Assembly (NCBI RefSeq): GCF_004745865.1
Contig: NZ_SRKZ01000003.1
Coordinates: 496,001 to 560,000, forward strand
DNA: 64,000 nucleotides
Origin: Hymenobacter wooponensis
Lineage (GTDB): Bacteria > Bacteroidota > Bacteroidia > Cytophagales > Hymenobacteraceae
Direction: 5' to 3'
Position numbers and translations under genes: made by a program. Below the pieces are notes generated by a model. That model did not search any database and had not been told where the DNA came from. It saw only the letters and a program-made list of their open reading frames with translations. This document shows, piece after piece, positions 33,194 to 41,513 of this stretch. Positions within the stretch are counted from its first letter, which is position 1. Each line of letters opens with the position of its first letter.

Positions 33194-33940
33194 TCAGCTA
33201 CCCGCTTTTTCGTCAGTTTGCCAGGCCGCTAGGTCGTCGGCTGTATCTACATCGCGCAGCTCCTCCAGCAGGTGCACCTGCAGACCTAGCCGCTCAGCGT
33301 CGAGCAATGTGTCGGCCCGAACGGAGTCAGTACTCCACTGCTTGTTCATAAACAGCTCAGGCCATACTTGCTTCATGCCTAGTAGGTAATAGCCGCCATC
33401 GGTGGCGGGGCCCAGCACCAGGTCGTGGGTGCGTAAAGCGGCGTAGGCTTCGTGCAGATGGTCGGTCCTGAGGCCAGGGCAATCGGTGCCGATAATAACC
33501 ACAGCTACTGCTCCTTCGGCGAAGGCGTGCGCAAAAGCCGACTGCATTCGGTGGCCTAGGTCGCCGGCAGGCTGGGGCAGTTGGTGGTAACCCACCCACG
33601 GGTCAGACTGGTCGGCGCCTGGGCCGGCTTCGGCCAGCCACAGCCACTTCCGGGCCGGCAGTGCCGCCCCTACGGCCTGGGTGTGGGCCAGCAACTGCCG
33701 ATATACTTGCAAGGCCCGCTCCTGGCCTACACCAGCGGCCAGCCGAGTTTTTACTCTTCCTAGCTCGGGGTACCGGGCAAAAACTATTAAATCCTCCTGA
33801 TGAGAGGTGAGTACTGATGGCTGCGCGCTGTTGAGGTCTGCTATCAAAGCGAAAGAATTGGAGTAGTGGCCTACGCCGCTACTATGTAGTTGGAGGGCTA
33901 TTTGTACGCCGCTTCGCCCCGCTTCAGCCACGGCCGCCAC
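33194..33940 (-). CDS. DUF2064-type arsenosugar-biosynthesis glycosyltransferase
   Basis: A protein of the TIGR04282/DUF2064 glycosyltransferase family, known from arsenosugar clusters. Marks are DLIVFARYPELGRVKTRLA, VVIIGTDCPGLRTDHL, LVLGPATDGGYYLLG and the C-terminal LRDVDTADDLAAW. The first is the sugar-nucleotide binding start, the third the acidic site. There is no ATG at the 5' end: GTG at 33940 or 33931 (overlapping the rhodanese gene by 43 or 34 bases) and TTG at 33847 (217 residues, nearer the family's usual length) are all possible. I used the longest. The gene follows ArsS and rhodanese on the same strand, apparently translationally coupled. Confidence 0.88.
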   Translation of the reverse strand: MAAVAEAGRSGVQIALQLHSSGVGHYSNSFALIADLNSAQPSVLTSHQEDLIVFARYPELGRVKTRLAAGVGQERALQVYRQLLAHTQAVGAALPARKWLWLAEAGPGADQSDPWVGYHQLPQPAGDLGHRMQSAFAHAFAEGAVAVVIIGTDCPGLRTDHLHEAYAALRTHDLVLGPATDGGYYLLGMKQVWPELFMNKQWSTDSVRADTLLDAERLGLQVHLLEELRDVDTADDLAAWQTDEKAGS

Positions 33941-34464
33941 AGTGCTGAGTAAGGATGCACTTTATCCGTGGCGCCAGCTTGATTGTACACGGCGTGCCCT
34001 TCATTTACCCACTGAAAAATACCGCCGTAGAGGTTGCTCACATGTTGGAAGCCCAAGCTACGCAGGCGGGCCCCCACTTGCTCACTGCGAGCCCCCACGG
34101 TACAATACACTACAACGGGCAGGTTGCGCGGCACATCCTGGAAAGTAGCCGTTTGAAAGGCGTCATAGTTCACGAACCGGGCCCCGCGCAAATGGCTCAC
34201 CTGGTATTCCTCGGGGCTGCGCGTATCCAGCAGCACTACCCCGTTAGGGTTTTGGCGCAGTGCTTCGGCCAACTGCGCTGGCTGAATGGTTGGTACCGTC
34301 TGCTTATACAGCAGACTCAACATACGGTCGTAGGCCGTCATAGAATGACTGTCGGGAGTTTGCGGCGACTGACTGCAGGCACTGGTGCAGGCCACCAGCC
34401 ACAGCAGTAGCCAGCCCAGCACCCCACGGCGCCAGCTCCAACTTATACTTCTTGCTTGTAGCAC
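33898..34464 (-). CDS. Rhodanese-domain lipoprotein
   Basis: A 188-residue protein with a hydrophobic signal (GVLGWLLLWLVAC, lipobox Cys at about 26) followed by one rhodanese domain. The active-site loop is YCTVGARSEQ (Cys at about 121). The LLDTRSPEEYQVSHLRGA motif is the hallmark of the fold. It would carry persulphide sulphur or bind an oxyanion in the periplasm; rhodanese genes often accompany ArsS. The frame is open to 34530, which would overlap arsS. The GTG at 34464, twelve bases after the arsS stop, gives a normal signal peptide and is preferred (a TTG at 34470 is equally close). Confidence 0.82.
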   Translation of the reverse strand: MLQARSISWSWRRGVLGWLLLWLVACTSACSQSPQTPDSHSMTAYDRMLSLLYKQTVPTIQPAQLAEALRQNPNGVVLLDTRSPEEYQVSHLRGARFVNYDAFQTATFQDVPRNLPVVVYCTVGARSEQVGARLRSLGFQHVSNLYGGIFQWVNEGHAVYNQAGATDKVHPYSALWRPWLKRGEAAYK

Positions 34465-34475
34465 GCGCAAGTGGC

Positions 34476-35525
34476 CTAGGTAGTGGCGCCGCCGCAGCTG
34501 GAGCCGGCCCCCGCCGTGCAGCCGTAGCAATGTTGGTTAATGACAATGCTCCGGTCGTTGAGGGCGGCTTCGTTAAAGTCGCGGATGTGTTGGGGCGCGG
34601 TAGCTGCCACCGGCAAATCCAGCTGCTGGTTGAAGTCGCAATCGTAGAGCTGCCCGTCCCAGCCAATGCTGAGCGTACTGCGGCACATGACGTTAGCTGC
34701 CGCCACGGGGTTGTAGGCCGCAATAAGCTTTTCCATGTAGCTCTCGTAGTTGCCGGTTTCCAGCAAGTACTCCATAAACCTACTCACCGGCAAATTGGTG
34801 ATGGTGAGCAGGCTATTGAACACAATACCATATTCCCGCCCTAGGCGCTGCTTGAACTCTCGCTCCAAACTGGCCTGGTTGCCTGGCATAAAGGCTCCGG
34901 AAGGGTTATACACCAGATCCAACGACAGCCCCGAGCCTTCTACGCCGTAGCCCACTTCATTCAGCATTTTCAGGGCCCTGATGGAGCGCTCAAATACTCC
35001 TTCCCCTCGTTGCGCATCGGTACGGCCCGCGGAGAAGTGTGGCAACGATGATACCACCCGCACGCGGTGCTGAGCGAAGAACTCGGGCAGGTCGTGGTAC
35101 TTCTTGTTAGCTACGATGATGGTAAGGTTGCACCGCACAATCGTCTCCCTGCCTAGGGCCGAAATCTGCTCCACCAGCCACCGAAAATCAGGGTTCATCT
35201 CAGGCGCCCCTCCAGTTAAGTCTACCACCGAAATATCCGTTTGCGCCAGTGCAGTTAGGCAGAGCTGCATGGTTTCGCGGGTCATGATTTCAGTGCGGTC
35301 GGGGCCAGCATCAACGTGGCAGTGGCGGCAGGTTTGATTGCACATCTTGCCCACGTTGATCTGCATCACGGCTAGGCCACTCGGCCGGAGGGGCAAGAGC
35401 CCACTTTCCCGCAATTTGTGCGCAAAAGCAGGCAAGTGCGCCCCAGCAACTTCTGCCTGAGACAAAACAGCAAGCTGGTAGCCGGTATCGGCCAACGGTG
35501 CCTGCCGTGCATGAAGTGATTTCAT
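34476..35525 (-). CDS. arsS: Arsenosugar biosynthesis radical-SAM protein ArsS
   Basis: A 349-residue radical S-adenosylmethionine enzyme. The [4Fe-4S]-SAM site is CNQTCRHCH (C62, C66, C69). The C-terminal Cys-rich segment HCYGCTAGAGSSCGG is characteristic of ArsS-type proteins, and other family marks are VDLTGGAPEMNPDFRWLV and LDLVYNPSGAF. ArsS is thought to attach a 5'-deoxyadenosyl group to a methylated arsenical, making the precursor of arsenosugars. The methyltransferase ArsM that feeds it is not in this window. The ATG at 35525 starts the gene, which leads the minus-strand group arsS, rhodanese, DUF2064. Confidence 0.95.
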   Translation of the reverse strand: MKSLHARQAPLADTGYQLAVLSQAEVAGAHLPAFAHKLRESGLLPLRPSGLAVMQINVGKMCNQTCRHCHVDAGPDRTEIMTRETMQLCLTALAQTDISVVDLTGGAPEMNPDFRWLVEQISALGRETIVRCNLTIIVANKKYHDLPEFFAQHRVRVVSSLPHFSAGRTDAQRGEGVFERSIRALKMLNEVGYGVEGSGLSLDLVYNPSGAFMPGNQASLEREFKQRLGREYGIVFNSLLTITNLPVSRFMEYLLETGNYESYMEKLIAAYNPVAAANVMCRSTLSIGWDGQLYDCDFNQQLDLPVAATAPQHIRDFNEAALNDRSIVINQHCYGCTAGAGSSCGGATT

Positions 35526-35881
35526 AAATCGCTGATTTACGCTGATTAGGTTAACTACCCTGACCGCTAGGCCAGTTCACGGTGGATAGAGAGTATTTTT
35601 GGAAGACCTCAGCAACCCTGAGCACTTCACAAAGCCCTTGCGCGAGCCCACCAGCGTTCTGCTGAAACAGCCGTTGCTCACTGCCCTATTCAGTCGTATC
35701 TACTAAAAAAACACGCTGGCAGATTTCCGCGAGCTGAATTAGGAGGGCAACTGAGTGTAGAGTTCTGCCCTACAACACGAAACCCACTCAATTCATCACC
35801 CCAGCCAGAAACTTCCGCAGCTTGCATAGCAAGCTGAATAGCAGGCGGCATCTAGGCCTGCTATTCAGCTTAGCTACTCAT
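35526..35881. other. Intergenic region upstream of arsS
   Basis: About 355 bases without a gene between arsS and the AhpD-like gene (both minus strand). It contains a 16-nt inverted repeat (listed separately) next to the AhpD-like stop and otherwise no evident promoter box. It breaks the arsenosugar-type genes into at least two transcripts. Confidence 0.55.
35831..35871 (-). terminator. Hairpin after the AhpD-like gene
   Basis: Perfect 16-nt inverted repeat (35831-35846 with 35856-35871) with a 9-nt loop, 11 bases beyond the stop. No T-tract follows, so termination is inferred. Confidence 0.6.
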
Positions 35882-36220
35882 CTACATGGATAGTTCCTTG
35901 GCTTTGTTCATCATCTGCACGCCATGTACTAGCGCGGCCCCACCCTTGATGGCGGCGGCTACGTGCACAGCTTCCATCATCTGAGCCTCATCGGCCCCTT
36001 TCTGCAGAGAGTCGGAGGTGTATGCATCAATGCAATAGGGGCACTGCACGGCGTGGGCTACGGCCAAGGCAATCAGGGATTTTTCGCGCTCAGAGAGGGC
36101 GCCATCCTTAAATACTTCCGCGTAGTAAGCGAAGAATTTATTGCCCATTTCGGGCTGCCACTCCGTGATGTTGCCAAATTTGGCCAAGTCGGCGGGGTTG
36201 TAATACGTGCTTTTTTCCAT
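35882..36220 (-). CDS. AhpD-like arsenosugar-associated peroxidase homologue
   Basis: A 112-residue all-helical protein of the carboxymuconolactone decarboxylase/AhpD fold. It has the CPYC redox pair (C60, C63) and a downstream EAVHVAAAIKGGAALVHG helix. Its length and the N-terminal YYNPADLAKFGNITEWQPE sequence match the small AhpD-like protein that accompanies arsenosugar genes (TIGR04169-type). It would reduce peroxides or take part in thiol chemistry in the cytoplasm. Start is the ATG at 36220. It sits 61 bases downstream of the H-NOX gene and is probably co-transcribed with it. Confidence 0.88.
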   Translation of the reverse strand: MEKSTYYNPADLAKFGNITEWQPEMGNKFFAYYAEVFKDGALSEREKSLIALAVAHAVQCPYCIDAYTSDSLQKGADEAQMMEAVHVAAAIKGGAALVHGVQMMNKAKELSM

Positions 36221-36281
36221 GACAAGGTGGGTTGCCGGCTATGGCAGTAGATAGGTGAAATTAGAAACCGTAAAGTAGTAG

Positions 36282-36833
36282 TCAGCACTGAGATGGTATC
36301 TGCCGAACCCAAATGCGTACTCGCTCGCCGTTTTCGCTGGTGGTAGGCTCCACCACAATCTGATCGGCTTCGTCGAAATACGTGGCTAGGCCGCGCACAA
36401 TCCCTACGGCCAAGGCCCCCATTCGTCGCTTCGACATATAATCGATGTACAGCTCAGTGGGTGAAACGCGGGATACTTCTAACACGGGCGGAGCATTTTC
36501 GAGGTGCTCACTGCGCACCTGCCGGTGCATCGTGTTTTCCGTGTGCTCAATCATGTCCAGCGTTTTCCACTCGGGCTGTACCAAGCGCTGGTACATGTAC
36601 ATGAGGTCGGGCACTAGGTACTCGCCAAATTTCTCGTGGAGCTGATCGGCGGATAGCCCCGTCATTTCGGCGGCGTGGCCTACGAGCGCATACATGTGCT
36701 CATCGGGGTACACGTTCTTATGATCAAAATCGACGGCGGAAAGGTTAGCGACTTCCAATAGCCGAACCCAGGTGCTGTGGTCGTACTGGGTTTGAACGTA
36801 GCGTTTTAGTAGTGTAAAGACAGTTCCGTGCAC
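36282..36833 (-). CDS. H-NOX (haem nitric-oxide/oxygen binding) protein
   Basis: A 183-residue stand-alone H-NOX domain. The proximal haem ligand is H103 in the segment ENTMHRQVRSEHLENAPP, and the haem-propionate signature YxSxR reads YMSKR (Y132, S134, R136). The start MHGTVFTLLKRYV is the family's first helix (GTG start at 36833). Such proteins bind NO or O2 and normally regulate a partner kinase or cyclase; none lies next to it. The gene directly downstream encodes an AhpD-like protein and the arsenosugar cluster follows. Distal-pocket residues were not assigned, so NO versus O2 preference is open. Confidence 0.9.
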   Translation of the reverse strand: MHGTVFTLLKRYVQTQYDHSTWVRLLEVANLSAVDFDHKNVYPDEHMYALVGHAAEMTGLSADQLHEKFGEYLVPDLMYMYQRLVQPEWKTLDMIEHTENTMHRQVRSEHLENAPPVLEVSRVSPTELYIDYMSKRRMGALAVGIVRGLATYFDEADQIVVEPTTSENGERVRIWVRQIPSQC

Positions 36834-36911
36834 AGAAGCAGAAGTGGGAAGAGTAGAAGGATGGGTGTGGGCTTAACTCCTTCCTTTCAGTACTCGATTC
36901 ATCAAAAAGAG

Positions 36912-36942
36912 AAGAGCGAGCCACCCAGGGCAGCTCGCTCTT
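36912..36942 (-). terminator. Terminator of the sigma/anti-sigma operon
   Basis: 10-nt perfect stem (36912-36921 with 36933-36942), 11-nt loop, followed on the minus strand by a T-rich tract, 20 bases beyond the anti-sigma stop. Confidence 0.85.
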
Positions 36943-36962
36943 CTTCTTAACCGTTGAGTGGC

Positions 36963-37841
36963 CTACATGTTGCCAATCACCGTCATTGTCGTCAGGGTCG
37001 GGCTGGCGCTACCACCTAGGGGCTCTACCGTCATGGCGAAGGCCTGGGCACTGGCAATGTCCTTCATCTGCTGAATGCTGTCGCCGGTGGCCGTTGTAGA
37101 GGCCAGCACGCCGGCATCCACGGGTTTGCCATTGTCGAGGGCCCACAGCTGATACTGCTTGCCTTCGGGCGGAGCGGGCAGATTGCGCACATCCAGGTAC
37201 ACGGCTTTTGTTTTTGCGTTGTAGTACACGCGAGCCAGGGCATCAGGAGCCTTAGGGGTGCCTTTTAGCTCCACCTGTTGGAAAGCCTCGTTCCGCAGCA
37301 CGCGCAGCTGCTGGTCGCGTTCATTGAGCGCGGCCTGTTGCGTAGCTGCATAGCGCGACTGTTCCGTTTGTGCTACTTCCAGGTTGGCTTCTGTTTGCTT
37401 AAGCCGGTTGTAGAGCAGAAAGTTGCCCAGGGCACTCAGCATCAGTAGCGCCACGGAAGCTGCAATCAGCCACCGCGTACGGCCGCTGCCAGGGTTTTCG
37501 AGGGGCATTTGCCGCACTACTGCTTCACCAGAAACCGGTGCCATCGGAGCAACAGGCTCAGGTGCCGACGCTTGCATGACCGGCGCGGCCACTGGCTGCA
37601 CTGGCGTTTGCTGAATTGCCTGCTGCCAGCCGCCCAGCACCCGCTCCCGCATACCAGCAGGAGGCGTAATGGCATGAGCTTCGGCGTAGAAATCCAGACC
37701 GCGGGTTATTTCATCCAGCTCCCGGCGTATTTCCGGGTGCTGGGCCGCCATACGCTCCACTTCGGGGCGCTCGGCCTCGTTCAACACGCCCAAGGCGTAT
37801 TCCTCGAGAATTCCAGATTCGATGTATTCCTGAATGTTCAC
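36963..37841 (-). CDS. RskA-like anti-sigma factor
   Basis: A 292-residue membrane protein with an N-terminal cytoplasmic part (MNIQEYIESGILEEYALGVLNEAE, 1-80), one membrane helix (about 125-143, ASVALLMLSALGNFLLYN), a coiled-coil stretch (about 145-185) and a periplasmic RskA-type C-terminal domain (about 190-292, with KQYQLWALDNGKPVDAG). It would hold the ECF sigma factor encoded two bases upstream inactive at the membrane until a periplasmic signal releases it. The start is a GTG at 37841. The N-terminal cysteine/histidine pair of zinc anti-sigma domains is absent. Confidence 0.88.
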   Translation of the reverse strand: MNIQEYIESGILEEYALGVLNEAERPEVERMAAQHPEIRRELDEITRGLDFYAEAHAITPPAGMRERVLGGWQQAIQQTPVQPVAAPVMQASAPEPVAPMAPVSGEAVVRQMPLENPGSGRTRWLIAASVALLMLSALGNFLLYNRLKQTEANLEVAQTEQSRYAATQQAALNERDQQLRVLRNEAFQQVELKGTPKAPDALARVYYNAKTKAVYLDVRNLPAPPEGKQYQLWALDNGKPVDAGVLASTTATGDSIQQMKDIASAQAFAMTVEPLGGSASPTLTTMTVIGNM

Positions 37842-37843
37842 GG

Positions 37844-38410
37844 TTACCGAATCAATTTGGAAAGGACCTTGATAGCCGCTCTGGCACGGGTTTTCACCGT
37901 GCCCAGCGGTAAACTGAGTTCTTCTGCCACTTCGCTTTGCGTAAATCCGCCGAAATAAAGCAGGTCGACGATTTGCTGCTGTTCCGGATTCAGCTGGCGG
38001 GTCATCTCCTGCAGGCCAATGTGCTCAGGACGGAAGGTGGGTTCCGCGGCCTGGCGCAGCGCTGCACTTTCTTCGATTGGCTGCGTACGACTACCTACGC
38101 GGTACTGTCGAGAGCGGATTTTGTCGATAGCTAAATTTCGGCACACATTCATCACCCAAGTGAATAAACGGCCTTTATCAGCATCGTAGGAACCGAAGGA
38201 ATGCCATATTTTGACCATGGCTTCCTGCAAGACGTCCTCGGCAATCTCCTCTTTCTTCACGATGCGAAAAATCACACCATAGAGGGCGGCCGAGTACTTG
38301 TCATAGAAGATGGTCATGGCCGCCTCGTCCCGTTCGCGCAGGCGTTGCACGAGCAGTTCTTCGGTTGCGAGGGCGGCAGACTCTGGTGTAGTAGCAGACA
38401 CAGGCAGCAA
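37844..38410 (-). CDS. ECF RNA polymerase sigma-70 factor
   Basis: A 188-residue ECF sigma factor with regions sigma2 (about 25-95, FYDKYSAALYGVIFRIV and DVLQEAMVKIW, the -10-recognising part) and sigma4 (about 130-185, GFTQSEVAEELSLPLGTVKTR, the helix-turn-helix). No sigma3 domain is present. It is coupled to the RskA-like anti-sigma gene with two bases between them. There is no ATG at the 5' end; the longest frame starts at TTG 38410, and a GTG at 38401 is equally possible. A near-consensus box just upstream hints at autoregulation, but that is weak. Confidence 0.93.
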   Translation of the reverse strand: MLPVSATTPESAALATEELLVQRLRERDEAAMTIFYDKYSAALYGVIFRIVKKEEIAEDVLQEAMVKIWHSFGSYDADKGRLFTWVMNVCRNLAIDKIRSRQYRVGSRTQPIEESAALRQAAEPTFRPEHIGLQEMTRQLNPEQQQIVDLLYFGGFTQSEVAEELSLPLGTVKTRARAAIKVLSKLIR

Positions 38411-38652
38411 CTAAGGGATAGGGAACGGCGTAGGAAAACCGCTCCTATGAATAGGACGAAAGTACACGATTCGCCTTTATTTCAAGCGCAACTGCATAAA
38501 AATACGGTAGCGCTTGCACGGCTCAGGTGCTACGCACACTAAGGGAGTGGAGTTGCGAGCCGGGCGCCTGTGCTAACCCCTACGCCCCTTGAGTTGTTTA
38601 GCCTCTGCCGGGCTCATCCGTAGCTTCGTCCGCAACCTCTTGTTTATTCCGC

Positions 38653-40053
38653 ATGGCAATTGAGTCGTTTAACCCCTTTACTGGTCGCGTCGAGCGGCGC
38701 TTCCGAGCATTTAGCTGGGCCCAAACCGAGCGTATTGTAGGCCAGGCTCACCGGGCCGCGGCCGAATGGCGCACCACTTCCTTTGCCCACCGCAGCCAAC
38801 TCATGCACCGCGCCGCCGAGCTGCTGCGTGAACGGCAGGATGAGCTGGCTCGCATGATGGCCGTAGAAATGGGCAAACCAATAGTAGATGGCCGGGCTGA
38901 AGTGCAGAAATGCGCCCTCACCTGCGACTACTACGCCGACCACGCCGAGGCGTTTCTGGCCGACGAAGAAATCAAGACAGAAGCCCAGCACAGCTTCATC
39001 TCCCACGAGCCCATTGGTATTGTGCTGGCCGTGATGCCCTGGAACTTTCCGTTCTGGCAGGTAGTGCGCTTTGCGGCCCCAGCCCTTATGGCTGGCAACG
39101 TAGGCCTGCTCAAGCATGCCTCTAACGTGCCCCAATGCGCCCTGGCGCTGGAGAAGATTTTCCATGATGCAGGCTTCCCTCCCGCTACTTTCCGCACGTT
39201 GCTGATTGGCTCTGATTTGGTGAGTAAGCTGATTGAAGACGACCGGGTGCGGGCCGTTACCCTTACGGGCTCGGAGCCAGCTGGCGCTCAGGTAGCTGCT
39301 ACGGCGGGCCGCGAAATCAAGAAGACCGTGCTGGAGCTGGGTGGCTCCGATGCCTTCATTGTGCTGGCCGACGCCGACCTGGAGCTGGCCGCCAAAACCG
39401 CCGCTCAGGCCCGCATGATTAACTCCGGGCAAAGCTGCATTGCCGCCAAGCGCTTTATTGTGGAGAAGCCAATTCTGAAGGAGTTCATCTCGAAGATGAA
39501 AACCCACCTGCTGGCCTTCCGCCCCGGCGACCCACTAGATGAGGCCACCCAATACGGCCCCCTTGCCCGCCCCGACCTCGCCGATGAGCTTACCCAGCAA
39601 GTGGAAGACTCTGTGAAGCAGGGCGCTAAAGTGGAGCTGTTCGGGGGTCAGAGTAAGCCCGGCACCGCCCTCTTCCGGCCAATGATGCTGAGCCAGGTGA
39701 AACCCGGACAGCGGGCCTACGAAGAGGAGTTCTTCGGCCCGGTGGCTATTATACTGGAAGCCAAGAACGCCGACGACGCCATCCGGCTAGCCAACGACTC
39801 ACGGTTTGGCCTGGGTGCCTCCATCTGGACCAAAGACGGCAAGCGCGGTGAAGAGCTGGCACGGCGCATAGAGGCCGGGGCAGTTTTTGTGAACAGCCTA
39901 GTAAAATCGGCGCCGGAAATGCCCTTCGGCGGCGTGAAGAAGTCGGGCTATGGGCGCGAGCTTTCCCACCTAGGCATTCGGGAGTTCGTCAATCAGAAAT
40001 CGGTATGGGTGGCCAAAGAAACCAAGCCCGAAGCCAAGAAGAAAGTAGAATAA
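38653..40053 (+). CDS. NAD(P)-dependent aldehyde dehydrogenase (succinate-semialdehyde type)
   Basis: A 466-residue aldehyde dehydrogenase. The catalytic Cys262 is in NSGQSCIAAKR and the general base Glu228 is in LELGGSDAF. The N-terminal MPWNFPFWQ and the C-terminal FGGVKKSGYGRELS are typical of the GabD/YneI branch that oxidises succinate semialdehyde. It is soluble and full length. The start is the ATG at 38653, with a monocistronic layout and a terminator directly downstream. Broader substrate range cannot be excluded. Confidence 0.92.
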   Translation: MAIESFNPFTGRVERRFRAFSWAQTERIVGQAHRAAAEWRTTSFAHRSQLMHRAAELLRERQDELARMMAVEMGKPIVDGRAEVQKCALTCDYYADHAEAFLADEEIKTEAQHSFISHEPIGIVLAVMPWNFPFWQVVRFAAPALMAGNVGLLKHASNVPQCALALEKIFHDAGFPPATFRTLLIGSDLVSKLIEDDRVRAVTLTGSEPAGAQVAATAGREIKKTVLELGGSDAFIVLADADLELAAKTAAQARMINSGQSCIAAKRFIVEKPILKEFISKMKTHLLAFRPGDPLDEATQYGPLARPDLADELTQQVEDSVKQGAKVELFGGQSKPGTALFRPMMLSQVKPGQRAYEEEFFGPVAIILEAKNADDAIRLANDSRFGLGASIWTKDGKRGEELARRIEAGAVFVNSLVKSAPEMPFGGVKKSGYGRELSHLGIREFVNQKSVWVAKETKPEAKKKVE

Positions 40054-40077
40054 CTCACGGGTATAAAAGCCTTACGT

Positions 40078-40120
40078 TAAAGCCGATAATGTGGCGCCTA
40101 GCGCTGCGTTATCGGCTTTA
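40078..40120 (+). terminator. Terminator after the aldehyde dehydrogenase gene
   Basis: Perfect 12-nt stem (40078-40089 with 40109-40120), GC-containing 19-nt loop, then GTTGTTTTG. The right arm lies inside the 3' end of the convergent DUF2809 gene, so the two transcripts overlap. Confidence 0.75.
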
Positions 40121-40502
40121 GTTGTTTTGTTGCCAGCCCTTGGTCTGCCACATAGCCAAGTAACACGCCAACGGTGTAGCACACCAAGTCGCTCCACAGA
40201 AAGCCGTGGCCTAGCACTAAGCTCCCTAGGGTGGTATTACGCGCAGCCTCCAGCCAAGCCGGGTGATACAACTGACTGACCTCAATAAAGAAGGAGAAGC
40301 TGATGGCTACCACTGCCCGCCACTTGGCCGGGCAGCTAGGCCACCCCAGCCCTAGAAGCCAGTACACCAGCAGGGCCCAGAGGGTATCACCGGCGTATAC
40401 AGCCACCCAACCAGGCAGCCAGGCCCCGTAATGGCGGGAGCAGAGGCCTAGGAGCATGGTGCTGATGCTCAGCAACAAATACGTCAGACGAATATTCTTC
40501 AC
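40098..40502 (-). CDS. DUF2809 membrane protein
   Basis: A 134-residue membrane protein with about four hydrophobic segments. It shows the DUF2809 pattern: the YAGDTLWALLVYWLLGLG helix, the FFIEVSQLYHPAWLEAARNTTLG loop and the SDLVCYTVGVLLGY final helix. The family has a VanZ-like arrangement and no known function that I can state with confidence. Start is the ATG at 40502, preceded by a well-formed promoter (TTTG, 17 bases, TAAATTTG). The last 23 bases overlap the terminator of the neighbouring gene. Confidence 0.85.
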   Translation of the reverse strand: MKNIRLTYLLLSISTMLLGLCSRHYGAWLPGWVAVYAGDTLWALLVYWLLGLGWPSCPAKWRAVVAISFSFFIEVSQLYHPAWLEAARNTTLGSLVLGHGFLWSDLVCYTVGVLLGYVADQGLATKQLKPITQR

Positions 40503-40538
40503 TTAGCTCGCTGGTACAGGGCAATATGTGATGGTTCG

Positions 40539-40567
40539 CAAATTTATCATTTGCTTTGCAATTCAAA
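40539..40567 (-). promoter_or_regulatory. Bacteroidota promoter of the DUF2809 gene
   Basis: Minus strand: TTTG (40564-40567), 17 bases, then TAAATTTG (40539-40546). Both elements match the -33/-7 consensus, 37 bases before the ATG at 40502. Confidence 0.6.
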
Positions 40568-40647
40568 GTTCTTTTTACCAAAGTCAAACTTACAGAAAAG
40601 CTGAATCTGTGAGGATCTAGGCCACTCCTTTTAGGGTTATCACTACT

Positions 40648-41427
40648 ATGGAATATTTCGTTGCGCAAGGTTCGGTTGTTCGCTCTATCTGGAGCAAGGC
40701 GGATGTGGTGCTGTTTATTTTTGCGGGGTCGGCGGCAGAGTTTGCGTTGAACAAGGCCGTAGACTGGCTGTACTTCACGGGCCGCCTGCCCGCTGATCCG
40801 CTGGCGCGCCTGTTTTCTACGGTGGAGTACGCCCGTCAGATTGTATTTGCCGAGCGGGCGGGTGCCGAGCGGGCCATTGACACTATTGCGGCCATTCACG
40901 GGGCTGTGGAGGCCAAGAGGGGCATGGCCATTCCGGACTGGGCTTACCGCGATGTACTCTACATGCTCATCTCCTATTCTATTCAGGCATTTGAGGTGCT
41001 AGAGCGCCGCATGACGGAGGCCGAGAAAGCCGAGGTGTTCGATGTATTCTGCCGGGTAGGCCAGCGCATGGGCATCAGTGGGTTGCCCAATAGTTTTGCG
41101 GAGTGGCAGGTGGCCCGCGAGCAGCATCTCAATGAGCACCTGGCTCACAGCAACTTCACCGCCGATTTATATACGCAGTACCGCCGCCACCTGGGGCCGG
41201 TACGCTACCGGTTACTTTTGGAAGCGCAGCGGCTAGTGGCGCCAGCCCAGGTGCGGCAGTTGTTGCAGCTAGGCCAGCGCTCCTGGCTGCGGCCGGTACT
41301 GCCCGTGTACCGGCGCCTGCAGCACTTGGCGTTCAGCCGCTGGCTCAGAGCGTCGCTGCTGCCTACAGCCTACAAGGCTCAGATCCTAGCCCTTGATGGT
41401 GAGCCGGGTGTGCGTTTAGCGGCCTAG
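40648..41427 (+). CDS. DUF2236/MpaB-type oxygenase-like protein
   Basis: A 259-residue mostly helical protein matching the DUF2236 (MpaB/latex-clearing-protein-like) family. It has VVLFIFAGSAAEFALNKAV near the N-terminus, the R-F-x-R-T-like FSTVEYARQIVFAERAGAERAI segment, then the histidines of IHGAVEA and the EHLNEHL helix. Members bind haem b and some cleave polymers, though most are uncharacterised. The haem ligand is not assigned here. Start is the ATG at 40648, with a long, strong terminator 30 bases past the stop. Confidence 0.82.
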   Translation: MEYFVAQGSVVRSIWSKADVVLFIFAGSAAEFALNKAVDWLYFTGRLPADPLARLFSTVEYARQIVFAERAGAERAIDTIAAIHGAVEAKRGMAIPDWAYRDVLYMLISYSIQAFEVLERRMTEAEKAEVFDVFCRVGQRMGISGLPNSFAEWQVAREQHLNEHLAHSNFTADLYTQYRRHLGPVRYRLLLEAQRLVAPAQVRQLLQLGQRSWLRPVLPVYRRLQHLAFSRWLRASLLPTAYKAQILALDGEPGVRLAA

Positions 41428-41459
41428 GCTTCTGTTCAGTTACAGCCCCGTCGGCCGGG

Positions 41460-41513
41460 AGAGCTCCGGCCCTGTCTTCGCAAAAAATATTGCGGGAACA
41501 GGGCCGGAGCTCT
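41460..41513 (+). terminator. Strong intrinsic terminator after the DUF2236 gene
   Basis: Perfect 16-nt GC-rich stem (41460-41475 with 41498-41513), 22-nt loop, then TTTGTTTTTT. Confidence 0.93.

Noticed and set aside
38644..39507. 287-residue open frame antisense to the aldehyde dehydrogenase gene
   Set aside because: It lies entirely opposite a clear, conserved gene, has no recognisable domain, and arises from high-GC codon use.
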